Made by a program: the position numbers and the translations under genes. DNA of 64,000 nt, taken from contig CBFIAR010000005.1 in assembly GCA_965660625.1 (NCBI GenBank), positions 1 through 64,000 on the forward strand, written 5' to 3'. The notes beneath the pieces were generated by a model that worked only from the letters and a program-made list of their open reading frames with translations, was not told the DNA's origin and searched no databases. This document shows positions 36,101 to 44,480 of the stretch, piece after piece; the first letter of the stretch is position 1; the number at the start of each line of letters is the position of its first letter. Source of the DNA: Glaciecola sp965660625. Its GTDB lineage: Bacteria > Pseudomonadota > Gammaproteobacteria > Enterobacterales > Alteromonadaceae.

Positions 36101-37033
36101 TCGGTACTGGCGTTTCGACAGAGCGTCTTGTGTGTCTCTTATGTCTCTTTCACCACTCAAAAATATCAGTATATCACCTGGCTTTTCTCGCAAAAGCTCG
36201 TCAACTGCATCACATATAGCTGTAGTCTGGTCTTGCTCCTCATCTGCATTACTGTCTGCTGCAGAAGCGGGCTCATGGTATCTAATTTCAACTGGATAGG
36301 TTCGGCCACTGACCTGAATTATAGGCGCATCAAAGAAATGCTTTGAGAAACGTTCAGGATCGATGGTGGCGGACGTAATTATAAGCTTTAAGTCTTTGCG
36401 TTTTGGCAACAACTGTTTGAAATAACCAAGCAAAAAATCAATATTGAGGCTTCGTTCATGCGCTTCATCAATAATAATCGTGTCGTATTGATTTAAGTAC
36501 TTGTCGTGCTGAATTTCCGCCAACAAAATACCATCTGTCATCAGTTTTATGTGACTATTTTCACTCACATTGTCGCTAAAACGAACCTTAAATCCAACTT
36601 CCTTACCTATCTCAGAATGCAGTTCTTCAGCAATTCGACTCGCGACACTCCTTGCGGCTAATCGCCTAGGCTGAGTATGACCGATAAAGCCGTCGATCCC
36701 GCGACCTAACTCTAGGCACATTTTAGGGATTTGCGTAGTTTTACCTGAACCTGTTTCCCCGGCAATAATAACCACCTGATTATTATCAATAGCCTGTTTA
36801 ATATCTTCTCGTTTATCAGATACTGGTAGATCAGGATACTCGATAATGGGCATCGCGTTTTTGCGATTCTGTCGGGCTTCCTGAGATTCATCTACGCGCA
36901 GAAGAAACTGTTCAAAGGCTAACAATTTCTCGTCGCCATCGGATAGCTTTTCAAGTCTTTGATACTGTCGTTTCAGTGGAAAACGGTCTTTGATTAGGCA
37001 CTTTTCAAGTGCATTATTTAGTTTGAATTGCAT
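33134..37033 (-). CDS. hrpA: ATP-dependent RNA helicase HrpA
   Basis: A 1299-residue DEAH-box helicase. Walker A AGETGSGKTTQIP is near residues 90-102, then IIIDEAHERS, LIITSATID, and motif VI NQRAGRCGRVSDG. The winged-helix/HA2 region and the long C-terminal DUF3418-type region follow. Length matches E. coli HrpA (1300), so the gene is complete. Family members remodel RNA-protein complexes and rescue stalled ribosomes. Confidence 0.96.
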   Translation of the reverse strand: MQFKLNNALEKCLIKDRFPLKRQYQRLEKLSDGDEKLLAFEQFLLRVDESQEARQNRKNAMPIIEYPDLPVSDKREDIKQAIDNNQVVIIAGETGSGKTTQIPKMCLELGRGIDGFIGHTQPRRLAARSVASRIAEELHSEIGKEVGFKVRFSDNVSENSHIKLMTDGILLAEIQHDKYLNQYDTIIIDEAHERSLNIDFLLGYFKQLLPKRKDLKLIITSATIDPERFSKHFFDAPIIQVSGRTYPVEIRYHEPASAADSNADEEQDQTTAICDAVDELLREKPGDILIFLSGERDIRDTQDALSKRQYRNTEIVPLYARLSAAEQNKIFQSHTGRRIVLATNVAETSLTVPGIKYVIDPGLARMSRYSHKSKVQRLPIEAISQASANQRAGRCGRVSDGICIRLYSEQDFLSRSEFTDPEIIRTHLSSVILQMMALGLGEVSQFPFIQPPDNKNVNDGMKLLEELQAIERKQNRHVLTPLGRKIARLPVDPRYARMVVESGSRDCAKEVMIITAGLSIQDPRERPQDKKQAADDKHSEFVNAESDFMSLLNLWMAFSNHQKTLSNSQLRKWCKEHFVHYLRMREWQDIVSQMKKSLVEIGFRLNTSEPSYEAIHTAIATGLLSQIGFKDKEREYLGSRNTRFMIFPGSGLSKTNPKWLLAAELVETSKLFARNVAKLDPKWLEPISQHLVNKQYSEPHWSKKKGAVQAYVTVNLFGLPIVNKRLENYSLVDPVVCREIFIREALVNGQTNLNYAFLRKNQSLIEEIEILEQKSRRRDLLIDEDDLCNFYSEKLPADVCNEVNFKKWWQVVAGKMPDLLDFSIQALLKKDASGINKIDFPDEWKQGNLRLPLYYIFEPNDVNDGVNIEIPLPILNQLVDIGFDWLVPGFQHELIVSLIKSLPKKLRRNFVPAPDFAQACLTEIQPLDKNGAPQSIAQAVARKLHRMTGVPISAEDFADAELPNHLQFNFVVVDDKRIALTRGKSLLQLQEQLKGKVKETLESVATPELERQNLDTWDFDSLPLAFEKKHAGFEIKAYPALVKRASKVDIVLFDNKQEAEISHRLGVYQLIKNSVPSPLKFLQQKLPNKAKLSLYFNPFGQINILIDDIILAAIDQLVRKFETDSATSIRNKADFEKACDIVRENINDLALQMAQKIEKGLTVAHSIQKQCKGNIPLNLLTNIGAIKQQLNLLVYKGFVFDFGYARLDDWNRYVIALSQRFDKLKVDINRDRLNQIDVDKAVGKYEEVLTRLLKSGSDIAPLEEVKWMIEEFKVSLFAQQLGTSMPISLKRISNRLNEF

Positions 37034-37224
37034 CAGATATATACAGCTAGCACGTAATAGGGTTCATTTATTTTTGAGGAAAAAAGCAACATTCACGCGA
37101 GACCGCGTTTATCGTGGGTTAAGATTAACAGAAGTGTTGGTTATTGGCTATTAATCACTAACAATACGAACCCAGAAATACTATCGTTAAGGTCAAGCGG
37201 CCCCCAAGATCACGACCAAGCAGT

Positions 37225-37482
37225 TTACCTTCGCGAAGAGATTGCTTGCCATTTATTTAACTCTAATTCAGGCGCTGCAGCTGACAGTACTTGATGCTTA
37301 AAAGCGTCGAAAGAATGATATTCGAAGTCGTTTGTATTGTGTAATTCATTGTAAATAAGCCGCAGTTTTCTTATTGAGAAAAATGGGGCAATACTCGAGT
37401 TTAGATAAGAGTCGGCGTGCGACGCTCTGCTATTATCATCACCGAAAGATAGGTCTGGATCCATTTTTATTATTTCGCGCAT
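37225..37482 (-). CDS. Small hypothetical protein
   Basis: An 85-residue soluble protein I do not recognise. The reading frame has an AGGGA ribosome site six bases before its ATG, which supports it. It contains no signal peptide or membrane segment. The middle, FFSIRKLRLIYNELHNTNDF, and the C-terminal half look helical. It lies alone, with 191 bases to hrpA and over 500 to sbcB. Confidence 0.5.
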   Translation of the reverse strand: MREIIKMDPDLSFGDDNSRASHADSYLNSSIAPFFSIRKLRLIYNELHNTNDFEYHSFDAFKHQVLSAAAPELELNKWQAISSRR

Positions 37483-37996
37483 AGCGATTCCCTAATAACA
37501 TGTTGAGTGTTAAGCATAGACCGAAAATACGAAGTTGTTATATAACGAAACAAACTAAAAACAACATTAGTTTGTCCTAAAAAATCTTTGGAAACATAGA
37601 AAGCAGACTCCGTCTAGCCCTGCTTTGATATCATCAAATTGAGCATTCGGCACTTAGAGAAAAATAGTATTAATTTTATGTTTTAAATAAGGAAACATAA
37701 TAACCAATAGAAACAAGCAACTTCATAGTTACATTTGAAAATACACCCACCGTAACGATGATTAAAAAATTAAGCTTAAGGCATTAATCACTATTATGAA
37801 TATGCGAGTCCTTTTAAAAAATTGAACGCAGCAAAAAGCAAGCTTAAAAAACACAAAAAAATAATATTTATACACGGTAAAGAGCGATAGAAACTCAATT
37901 AAATCTTAAATTTATAAACGGTCAGGTTCAATGTTGGTTCAGTCATGATAAAGTAGTAGGCATAGAAATAATAAAAAGAAGTTAACAACGGCCAAC
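37483..37996. other. Gene-free AT-rich interval before sbcB
   Basis: About 510 bases with no credible coding frame on either strand and no strong hairpin or repeat visible by eye. It must contain the sbcB promoter and that of the 85-residue gene, but I could not single out boxes with confidence. Confidence 0.5.
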
Positions 37997-39562
37997 ATGA
38001 CCTCATCTTTCGACAAAGACACTCCCTTAAAAGACAGTTCTGAGAAAAACAGCGCTGTGAGGGAAACCTTTAAGGATATATTAGTCGATATGTCTTCTCG
38101 TAAAAATAGCAGAAACGATGATGCTCAGTTTTCTGGACCCACGTTACTCTGGCATGATTACGAAACTTGGGGGGTTGACCCAAAATATGATTTCCCATGC
38201 CAGTTTGCTGCTATAAGAACCGACTTAGCCTTAAATATCATTGGCAACCCCGTGAGTTACTTTTGTCAAATACCAAATGACTATATTCCCCACCCCATCG
38301 CATGTTTAGTAACAGGTATCACTCCTCAGCAAAGCTTGCGCGATGGTTATATTGAAGCAGAATTTGCAGAAAAAATCGCTCAACTAATGAATAAACCGGA
38401 TACCTGTGTTGTTGGTTATAACAGCATCAGGTTTGATGATGAAGTCACCCGTTTTTTACGTTACAGAAATTTTTATGATCCCTATGAGCGAGAATGGAAA
38501 AATGGCAACAGCCGTTGGGATATTATTGATTTAGCGAGAGCCTGTTATGCATTGCGACCAGATGGCATTGCGTGGCCACTGCGAGAAGATGGTAATCCTT
38601 CGTTTAAACTAGAAGAACTTACTGCAGCCAACGGCATCGCTCACGAATCGGCACATGACGCAGTTTCTGATGTAAAAGCAACGATAGCTTTCGCGCAACT
38701 TATAAAACTAAAACAGCCAAAATTGTTCGATTATTATTTTTCATTAAGAAATAAAAATACGGTGATGCAAAATATTGATATTGCCAATCAGAAACCATTT
38801 TTGCATATAAGCGGTATGCTCCCTGCGTCACAAGGCTGTTGTAGTTGGTTCATGCCAATAACAATGCACCCAAGCAATAAAAATGCGGTTATTTGCGTTG
38901 ATTTATCCTCAGACTTGTCTGCACTTCAATCCATGAGTCCAGACGAAATAAAAACATTGCTTTACACTAAAACGGACGATATTCCATCGGGTATCAAAAA
39001 ACCTGGTATCAAACTTATCCACATCAATAAATCGCCATTCGTAGCTCTTGCGAAAACACTCACACCCGAGCATGCAACTAGGCTCAATATCAGTCGTGAT
39101 GACTGTTTGAAAAACCACGCATTGATAAAGGGAATAACTGATATTACCGAAAAATTATCGGTTGTTTTTGATGACGACAGCAGACAACATGCTGAGCTTG
39201 ACGTAGATGCGTCACTTTATACTCGCGGTTTTGCTTCTACTTCCGATAAACAGTGGATGGCAGAAGTAAAATCATGTCTACCAGAACAGTTAACAGTGTG
39301 GCAGGACCGCGCTCCTAATTTGCTGTACGCAGAGCAACTAATGCGTTACCGAGCGAGGAATTTCCCCCACACACTGGATCAATCAGAATTAGATAAGTGG
39401 CAAGCACACCGAAAAGCTCGATTCACGGCGGACAACAAAAAAACCTGTCTTTCCATTTCAGAATGCCAATCTCAGATTACTGAACTGGCGGAAAAACATA
39501 CAGGTGATGGTAAAAAAATGAAATTATTATCTTCGATAACACTTTACATTGAGCAATTGTAA
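37997..39562 (+). CDS. sbcB: Exodeoxyribonuclease I
   Basis: A 521-residue DEDDh single-strand 3'-5' exonuclease. Exo I is LLWHDYETWGVDPKYDF, Exo II lies in VVGYNSIRFDDEVTRFLRYR, and Exo III is HESAHDAVSDVKATIAFAQL. The SH3-like and helical C-terminal domains follow. The N terminus carries about 45 extra charged residues compared with E. coli (475 residues total); an internal ATG at residue 32 is an alternative start, and neither has a strong ribosome site. It trims 3' tails in mismatch repair and recombination. Confidence 0.95.
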   Translation: MTSSFDKDTPLKDSSEKNSAVRETFKDILVDMSSRKNSRNDDAQFSGPTLLWHDYETWGVDPKYDFPCQFAAIRTDLALNIIGNPVSYFCQIPNDYIPHPIACLVTGITPQQSLRDGYIEAEFAEKIAQLMNKPDTCVVGYNSIRFDDEVTRFLRYRNFYDPYEREWKNGNSRWDIIDLARACYALRPDGIAWPLREDGNPSFKLEELTAANGIAHESAHDAVSDVKATIAFAQLIKLKQPKLFDYYFSLRNKNTVMQNIDIANQKPFLHISGMLPASQGCCSWFMPITMHPSNKNAVICVDLSSDLSALQSMSPDEIKTLLYTKTDDIPSGIKKPGIKLIHINKSPFVALAKTLTPEHATRLNISRDDCLKNHALIKGITDITEKLSVVFDDDSRQHAELDVDASLYTRGFASTSDKQWMAEVKSCLPEQLTVWQDRAPNLLYAEQLMRYRARNFPHTLDQSELDKWQAHRKARFTADNKKTCLSISECQSQITELAEKHTGDGKKMKLLSSITLYIEQL

Positions 39563-39641
39563 TCCGGTCAAATTACTGATAAAAGAGACAGCTAACATGC
39601 AAAAGGTAAACGATGGCGTTAAAGGTGCGTAAAAAAGAGAT

Positions 39642-41288
39642 ATGAAGGGTGTAACACTAACCGTAAATAAAGCCGCTAAACATTTGATAGCTACAATCAA
39701 CCCATCATTGGTTGAGGGCCTTCTGCAACCTAAAGCAATTGAATCTTTTATCCTAGAATCCGAATATAAACAGTTCTTTTTATTGAAGAACGAATTGGCG
39801 TCACTGTGTGAACAAGGCAACGCCGCTAAGAAATCAGAGAGTGTAGATGAGCTCCAACTACCTGTTGGAGAAATGAGAGACGCCTCAGTGAGTGTGACGA
39901 TTTCTAACGACCAAATGTCAGTAGAGATGACCATAGAATCGCCCTACGCTGGCTCGATCCCCACTTATGACGAGCTGTTAACTCTGTTGCGTCAAAAAGG
40001 TATTAACAGAGGTATCAGCAAAAAACGATTGAAAAATTTGTTATTCCAAGCTTCCGAAGCGGACAGTGGTACCAAATTAACTGATATTGTCGCCATTGGA
40101 CTTCCAGCAAGAGATGGTAAAGCGTCTCGTTTAAAGTCACTATTTCCCAACGCGTTAGATAGGATCCTGCAACCACAAGAAGTGGGAAATAATAAAGTTG
40201 ATATGCGTAATTTAGGCGACATTTTATGCGTTCAAGTAAAAGCAGCGGTGGCGGAAAGAAAACCACCAGGCAAAGGTCGAGTGGGTTATACTGTCACGGG
40301 CTCCCCAATGCTTCCAACTGAAGGCCAATGGATCGCTATAAAGTTAGGTGAAAATACAAGTATTAGCCCTGACAATGAAAATATTGTATTGGCTGAGGTT
40401 AGCGGTCAACCAAAGTTCGAAAACGACGTAATGAATGTTGACAATACTTTTCAGACAAAAGGAGTCAATGTTGGCACAGGCAATATAGATTACGACGGTG
40501 CAGTCATAGTTAATGGTGATGTCACAGAAAGTATGCAGGTTATTGCAAAGGGCGATATCACTATAAATGGCTTCGTCGAGTCTGCTACCATAAGCTCCGG
40601 AGGTGATATTATTATTACCGAAGGCGCTATGGGCAAGATGAATGATGAAGATTGTAAGCTTTACGCGAAAGGCAGTGTATTTGTCCAACATGGACAAGGC
40701 CTTGATATTGTAGCGAACAAAAATCTAAATGTCCGTAAGCAACTTGCGTATTCTCGAGTGAAATGTGGCGGAGTTGTCACTATCGGTGACCCTGACCGAC
40801 CTATGGGCAATTTATTCGCTAGCACCATTCAGTGCGGTTCTACAGTCTATGCAGGAACTGTTGGAGCGGTATCAGGCAGCTCATTAACGATTGACTTCAG
40901 TGAAGGGCTTAACACATTGAACGCTAGATATGACACTATATTAACGTCCTTGAAGAATCTGCGAGAAAATAATCTTGATCATCAGGTTAAGTTGCGGGAA
41001 CTGCACGCGAAACACATACCTAATGGCTTGCTTAATCAACTCACCAAAATTGATGCTGTTTTAGAGTCAGAGAAACACCTTCTCAAGTGGCTAGAATCGG
41101 TTGAGGCCGAGTTGAATCAAGCGAAGATTGATTATGAAAAAAATGCCAGAGTCATTGCCTACAAAGAATTATTCTCTGGCGTAACAATAAAAATGAACAA
41201 GCGTACTTGGCGTTCTGAAAAAGAATATTTAAAATCTATCGTCAACCTTGAGGATGGGAAATGGCAGTTTACTCCTCTCATCAACTAG
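39642..41288 (+). CDS. DUF342/FapA family protein (flagellar assembly protein A-like)
   Basis: A 548-residue cytoplasmic protein of the DUF342 family. The core is a repetitive Gly/Val-rich beta-helix (about residues 260-410, with VNVGTGNIDYDGAVIVNGDV and VIAKGDITINGFVE), followed by a long coiled coil (about 430-510). In Vibrio a FapA member affects polar flagellum assembly and glucose-dependent signalling. No flagellar gene is near here, so that role is only a family-based guess. 79 bases after sbcB. Confidence 0.82.
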   Translation: MKGVTLTVNKAAKHLIATINPSLVEGLLQPKAIESFILESEYKQFFLLKNELASLCEQGNAAKKSESVDELQLPVGEMRDASVSVTISNDQMSVEMTIESPYAGSIPTYDELLTLLRQKGINRGISKKRLKNLLFQASEADSGTKLTDIVAIGLPARDGKASRLKSLFPNALDRILQPQEVGNNKVDMRNLGDILCVQVKAAVAERKPPGKGRVGYTVTGSPMLPTEGQWIAIKLGENTSISPDNENIVLAEVSGQPKFENDVMNVDNTFQTKGVNVGTGNIDYDGAVIVNGDVTESMQVIAKGDITINGFVESATISSGGDIIITEGAMGKMNDEDCKLYAKGSVFVQHGQGLDIVANKNLNVRKQLAYSRVKCGGVVTIGDPDRPMGNLFASTIQCGSTVYAGTVGAVSGSSLTIDFSEGLNTLNARYDTILTSLKNLRENNLDHQVKLRELHAKHIPNGLLNQLTKIDAVLESEKHLLKWLESVEAELNQAKIDYEKNARVIAYKELFSGVTIKMNKRTWRSEKEYLKSIVNLEDGKWQFTPLIN

Positions 41289-41292
41289 TATA

Positions 41293-41326
41293 GAAAGGCA
41301 TCGCTTCGAATGAAGCGACGCCTTTT
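41293..41326. terminator. Terminator between the DUF342 and thiolase genes
   Basis: A 14-15 base-pair stem (AAAGGCATCGCTTC with GAAGCGACGCCTTT, one mismatch) and a four-base loop, with TTTT on the plus strand. It lies between convergent genes. Confidence 0.78.
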
Positions 41327-41364
41327 AAATAAGCTCAAGCGACTGTATGGGTTTTGGCACTATT

Positions 41365-42537
41365 TTAAAGCATCTCTACAGCCATCGCGGTAGCTTCACC
41401 ACCACCGATGCACAAAGCAGCAACCCCCTTCTTTAAACCCCGTTGATTCAATGCGTGTAGCAGGCTTACAACTATTCTCGCACCCGAGGCACCAATTGGA
41501 TGACCAAGAGCGCAAGCTCCGCCCTTAATATTAACTTTATTAGCATCCAAACCGAGTTTATTGACAGCTAACATGGTAACCATAGCGAAAGCTTCATTAA
41601 TCTCAAATAGATCAATATCTTCCTTTGCCCATCCAGTTTTAGCAAACACTTTTGCAATTGCTCCAACAGGAGCAACGGTAAAATCTTCTGGCTTGGTGGC
41701 GTGAGTTGCATGAGCAACAATTTTTGCCAACGGTGTTAAGCCTAAAGCCGCAGCTCTGGAACCGCTCATGACAACTAATGCTGCGGCGCCATCTGAAATA
41801 GAGCTTGAATTTGCAGCGGTAACGGTGCCGTCTTTTTTAAAAGCCGGGCGCAACGCCGGTATTTTTTCGGGTTTGGCGTTACTCGGACCTTCGTCTGTGT
41901 CAACCGTCACTTCACCTTTTCTATCTTTTACAGTAACAGGGGCAATCTCATCAGCAAATGAGCCATCGGCAATGGCCTTGCTCGCTTTCGACAATGAATT
42001 AACAGCGAATTCATCCATTTGTTCTCGTGTAATGCCCTCTTCGTCAGCCGTGTCCTGTGCGAAGCAACCCATTGCTTTTCCATCATAAGCATTCTCAAGT
42101 CCATCTAACATCATATGATCTAAAACTTGTCCGTGTCCCATTCTATAACCTGCCCTTGCCTTTGGCAGCAGGTACGGTGAATTACTCATACTTTCCATGC
42201 CGCCTGCTACGATAACATTGGCACTGCCTGCACTAATTAAATCATGCGCAAGCATGATAGCTTTCATTCCTGAGCCACATACCTTGTTAATCGTCGTCGC
42301 GCCGACTGACAACGGTAAGCCTGCCCCCAAGGTTGCTTGACGCGCGGGTGCTTGTCCTAAACCAGCTGGCAGTACACAACCCATGATAACTTCATCAATT
42401 TCAGTAGAATCAATACCATGTATCGCAGCGGCAATGGCTAGTGCCCCTAACTGTGTTGACGGAACTGTTGACAACGCGCCCATGAACCCGCCCATTGGTG
42501 TTCGTTTTGCGGCCACTATTACAATTGAATCACTCAT
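41365..42537 (-). CDS. Acetyl-CoA C-acetyltransferase (thiolase)
   Basis: A 390-residue thiolase II-type enzyme that cleaves acetoacetyl-CoA or forms it. The acylated cysteine lies in TTINKVCGSGMKAIML, the His in GGACALGHPIGASGAR, and the second cysteine in ALCIGGGEAT. The start at 42537 has AGGA eight bases upstream and matches homologues; 11 further in-frame residues upstream are unlikely. It is divergent from liuR and shares the palindrome-rich interval at 42664-42709, so it is probably co-regulated with leucine degradation. Confidence 0.94.
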   Translation of the reverse strand: MSDSIVIVAAKRTPMGGFMGALSTVPSTQLGALAIAAAIHGIDSTEIDEVIMGCVLPAGLGQAPARQATLGAGLPLSVGATTINKVCGSGMKAIMLAHDLISAGSANVIVAGGMESMSNSPYLLPKARAGYRMGHGQVLDHMMLDGLENAYDGKAMGCFAQDTADEEGITREQMDEFAVNSLSKASKAIADGSFADEIAPVTVKDRKGEVTVDTDEGPSNAKPEKIPALRPAFKKDGTVTAANSSSISDGAAALVVMSGSRAAALGLTPLAKIVAHATHATKPEDFTVAPVGAIAKVFAKTGWAKEDIDLFEINEAFAMVTMLAVNKLGLDANKVNIKGGACALGHPIGASGARIVVSLLHALNQRGLKKGVAALCIGGGEATAMAVEML

Positions 42538-42663
42538 TATACTTTTCCTATTATTGACAATATATTTCACGCCTTAGCATGGGTCTGCTCTACTACAATT
42601 TTAAGCTAACTTTGTTGATCGCAGACTTTATGATTAAATTTGATTGATCTACGCTAAACTTTG

Positions 42664-42709
42664 CTTTACCTTTACGTTAACTCAGCTTTACGTTAACGTA
42701 AAGGTAAAG
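42664..42709. promoter_or_regulatory. Nested palindromic operator, probable LiuR site
   Basis: Two perfect 17-base inverted arms, CTTTACCTTTACGTTAA (42664-42680) and its complement (42693-42709), flank 12 bases. Inside lies a separate perfect 18-base palindrome, CTTTACGTTAACGTAAAG (42686-42703). The half-site TTTACGTTAA appears at 42671 and 42687, 16 bases apart. It lies between the thiolase and liuR, so a MerR-type LiuR is the likely binder; this kind of TTTACGTTAACGTAAA sequence suits its known symmetrical sites. Confidence 0.72.
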
Positions 42710-42728
42710 AACACAAAAAGGTGACACG

Positions 42729-43127
42729 ATGTCTCAAGAACTGCAATATTCAATTGGCGAGCTATCCAAGTTATTTGATATTACTGCACGCTCTATTCGC
42801 TTTTACGAAGAGCAGGGTTTATTGGTTCCTGAACGGCAAGGACAAAATCGAATATATCATTTGAAGGATAAAGTTCGCCTCAAGTTAATTCTAAGAGGGA
42901 AACGATTAGGCTTTTCATTAGCTGAAATAAAAACACTTTTTGATTTATACGATACCAACTTAACCAGTGCTGTTCAGCTTGAGACTATGTTGGCCTTAAC
43001 TGAACAAAAACGAGCCGTTTTGAATCAACAACTAAGTGACATTCAAATGCTTATGAGTGAATTGGACGACGTGGAAGCACGTTGTAGAGACGAACTACTT
43101 GAATTGCAAAGAGGTAATAACCTATGA
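42729..43127 (+). CDS. liuR: MerR family regulator of leucine/isovalerate degradation
   Basis: A 132-residue MerR-type regulator. The N-terminal winged helix reads YSIGELSKLFDITARSIRFYEEQGLLVPERQGQNRIY, followed by the LKLILRGKRLGFSLAEIKTL wing/helix and a C-terminal dimerisation coiled coil (about 75-120). No effector-binding domain is present, and there is no metal-binding cysteine cluster. Ribosome site AAGGTG. It overlaps liuA by four bases (ATGA) and heads the liu operon; autoregulation is inferred. Confidence 0.9.
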   Translation: MSQELQYSIGELSKLFDITARSIRFYEEQGLLVPERQGQNRIYHLKDKVRLKLILRGKRLGFSLAEIKTLFDLYDTNLTSAVQLETMLALTEQKRAVLNQQLSDIQMLMSELDDVEARCRDELLELQRGNNL

Positions 43128-44293
43128 ACGCACCCTACCCAACTCTGAACTTCGGTCTTGGTGAAGACATCGATATGCTCCGAGATCACGTTTATAATTT
43201 CGCCCAAAGCGAAATTGCCCCTCTGGCTCAGAAAGCTGACGAAGACAACATGTTTCCAAATCAACTATGGACTAAATTTGGCGATATGGGCTTGTTAGGA
43301 GTCACCGTAAGCGAAGAATTTGGCGGTTCTAACATGGGCTATCTTGCACACACCGTAGCAATGGAAGAAATTTCGAGAGCATCGGCTGGCGTTGGTTTGA
43401 GCTATGGCGCACATTCTAATTTGTGTGTAAACCAGCTAGCTAAAAATGGAACTCAAGCCCAAAAAGAAAAATACTTACCTAAACTCGTTTCTGGTGAGCA
43501 CATAGGTGCATTGGCTATGAGCGAACCGAATGCCGGTTCAGATGTCGTCAGCATGAAGTTAAAGGCTGAGAAAGTTGGCGATAAGTTTATATTAAATGGC
43601 AATAAAATGTGGATTACGAATGGGCCTGACGCTCATGTATTCATCATTTATGCTAAAACTGATACGACAGCTGGTGCACGCGGCATTACTGCTTTTATCG
43701 TCGAAAAAGGCACTCCAGGATTTACACAAGCACAGAAGCTAGACAAACTTGGTATGCGTTCATCTAATACGTGTGAGTTAGTCTTCCAAGACTGCGAGGT
43801 ACCTGCAGAGAATATAGTGGGTGAACTAGGCGGTGGTGTGAAAGTACTAATGAGTGGCTTGGACTATGAACGCTTAGTGTTATCAGGGGGGCCATTGGGC
43901 ATCATGCAAGCATGCATGGATGTTGTCGTGCCTTACATTCATGACCGCAAACAATTCGGCCAATCTATTGGTGAGTTTCAATTGGTACAAGGTAAAGTGG
44001 CTGATATGTACACACAGATGAATGCAGCAAGAGCTTACGTTTATGCTGTTGCGCGCTCATGTGATCGTGGCGAGACAACCCGTAAAGATGCTGCCGGCGC
44101 TATATTATACAGCGCTGAATTGGCAACTAAAATGGCTTTGGATGCTATCCAATTGTTAGGCGGTAACGGCTATATCAATGAATACCCAACCGGACGCCTG
44201 TTAAGAGATGCCAAACTTTATGAAATTGGCGCCGGCACGAGTGAAATACGACGCATGTTAATTGGTAGAGAACTATTTAAAGAGTCAACCTAA
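43124..44293 (+). CDS. liuA: Isovaleryl-CoA dehydrogenase
   Basis: A 389-residue FAD acyl-CoA dehydrogenase oxidising isovaleryl-CoA to 3-methylcrotonyl-CoA. Motifs are ALAMSEPNAGSDVVSMKLKA, KMWITNGPDAHVFIIYAKT, the catalytic Glu in GLDYERLVLSGGPLGIMQ (the position found in isovaleryl-CoA dehydrogenases), and IQLLGGNGYINEYPTGRLLR. The liu operon context supports substrate assignment. Electrons go to ETF. Confidence 0.94.
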   Translation: MNAPYPTLNFGLGEDIDMLRDHVYNFAQSEIAPLAQKADEDNMFPNQLWTKFGDMGLLGVTVSEEFGGSNMGYLAHTVAMEEISRASAGVGLSYGAHSNLCVNQLAKNGTQAQKEKYLPKLVSGEHIGALAMSEPNAGSDVVSMKLKAEKVGDKFILNGNKMWITNGPDAHVFIIYAKTDTTAGARGITAFIVEKGTPGFTQAQKLDKLGMRSSNTCELVFQDCEVPAENIVGELGGGVKVLMSGLDYERLVLSGGPLGIMQACMDVVVPYIHDRKQFGQSIGEFQLVQGKVADMYTQMNAARAYVYAVARSCDRGETTRKDAAGAILYSAELATKMALDAIQLLGGNGYINEYPTGRLLRDAKLYEIGAGTSEIRRMLIGRELFKEST

Positions 44294-44405
44294 TACAAGA
44301 CAACTGCTCGCGTTGGCTTATCGAAAGCTTTCCTTCATGGAAATAACTTATAGAAACCGTGCGTTAAAATAGTAAAAGAAAGCGTTTAGCGTCGCTCAAC
44401 ACATA

Positions 44406-44425
44406 GCGACATTTTATGTCGTTTT
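44406..44425 (+). terminator. Possible attenuator hairpin between liuA and liuB
   Basis: CGACAT and ATGTCG pair around TTT, followed by TTTTG. A small stem in the 187-base liuA-liuB gap; may weaken expression of downstream genes or be chance. Confidence 0.4.
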
Positions 44426-44480
44426 GTTCGATGTGATAAAATTAAGTTTGCCTTAAAATGCCATTATACGAGGTGCATCA

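Noticed and set aside
39527..39934. A 135-residue minus-strand frame across the sbcB-DUF342 junction
   Set aside because: It overlaps two genes in the opposite direction and shows no recognisable domain or ribosome site.
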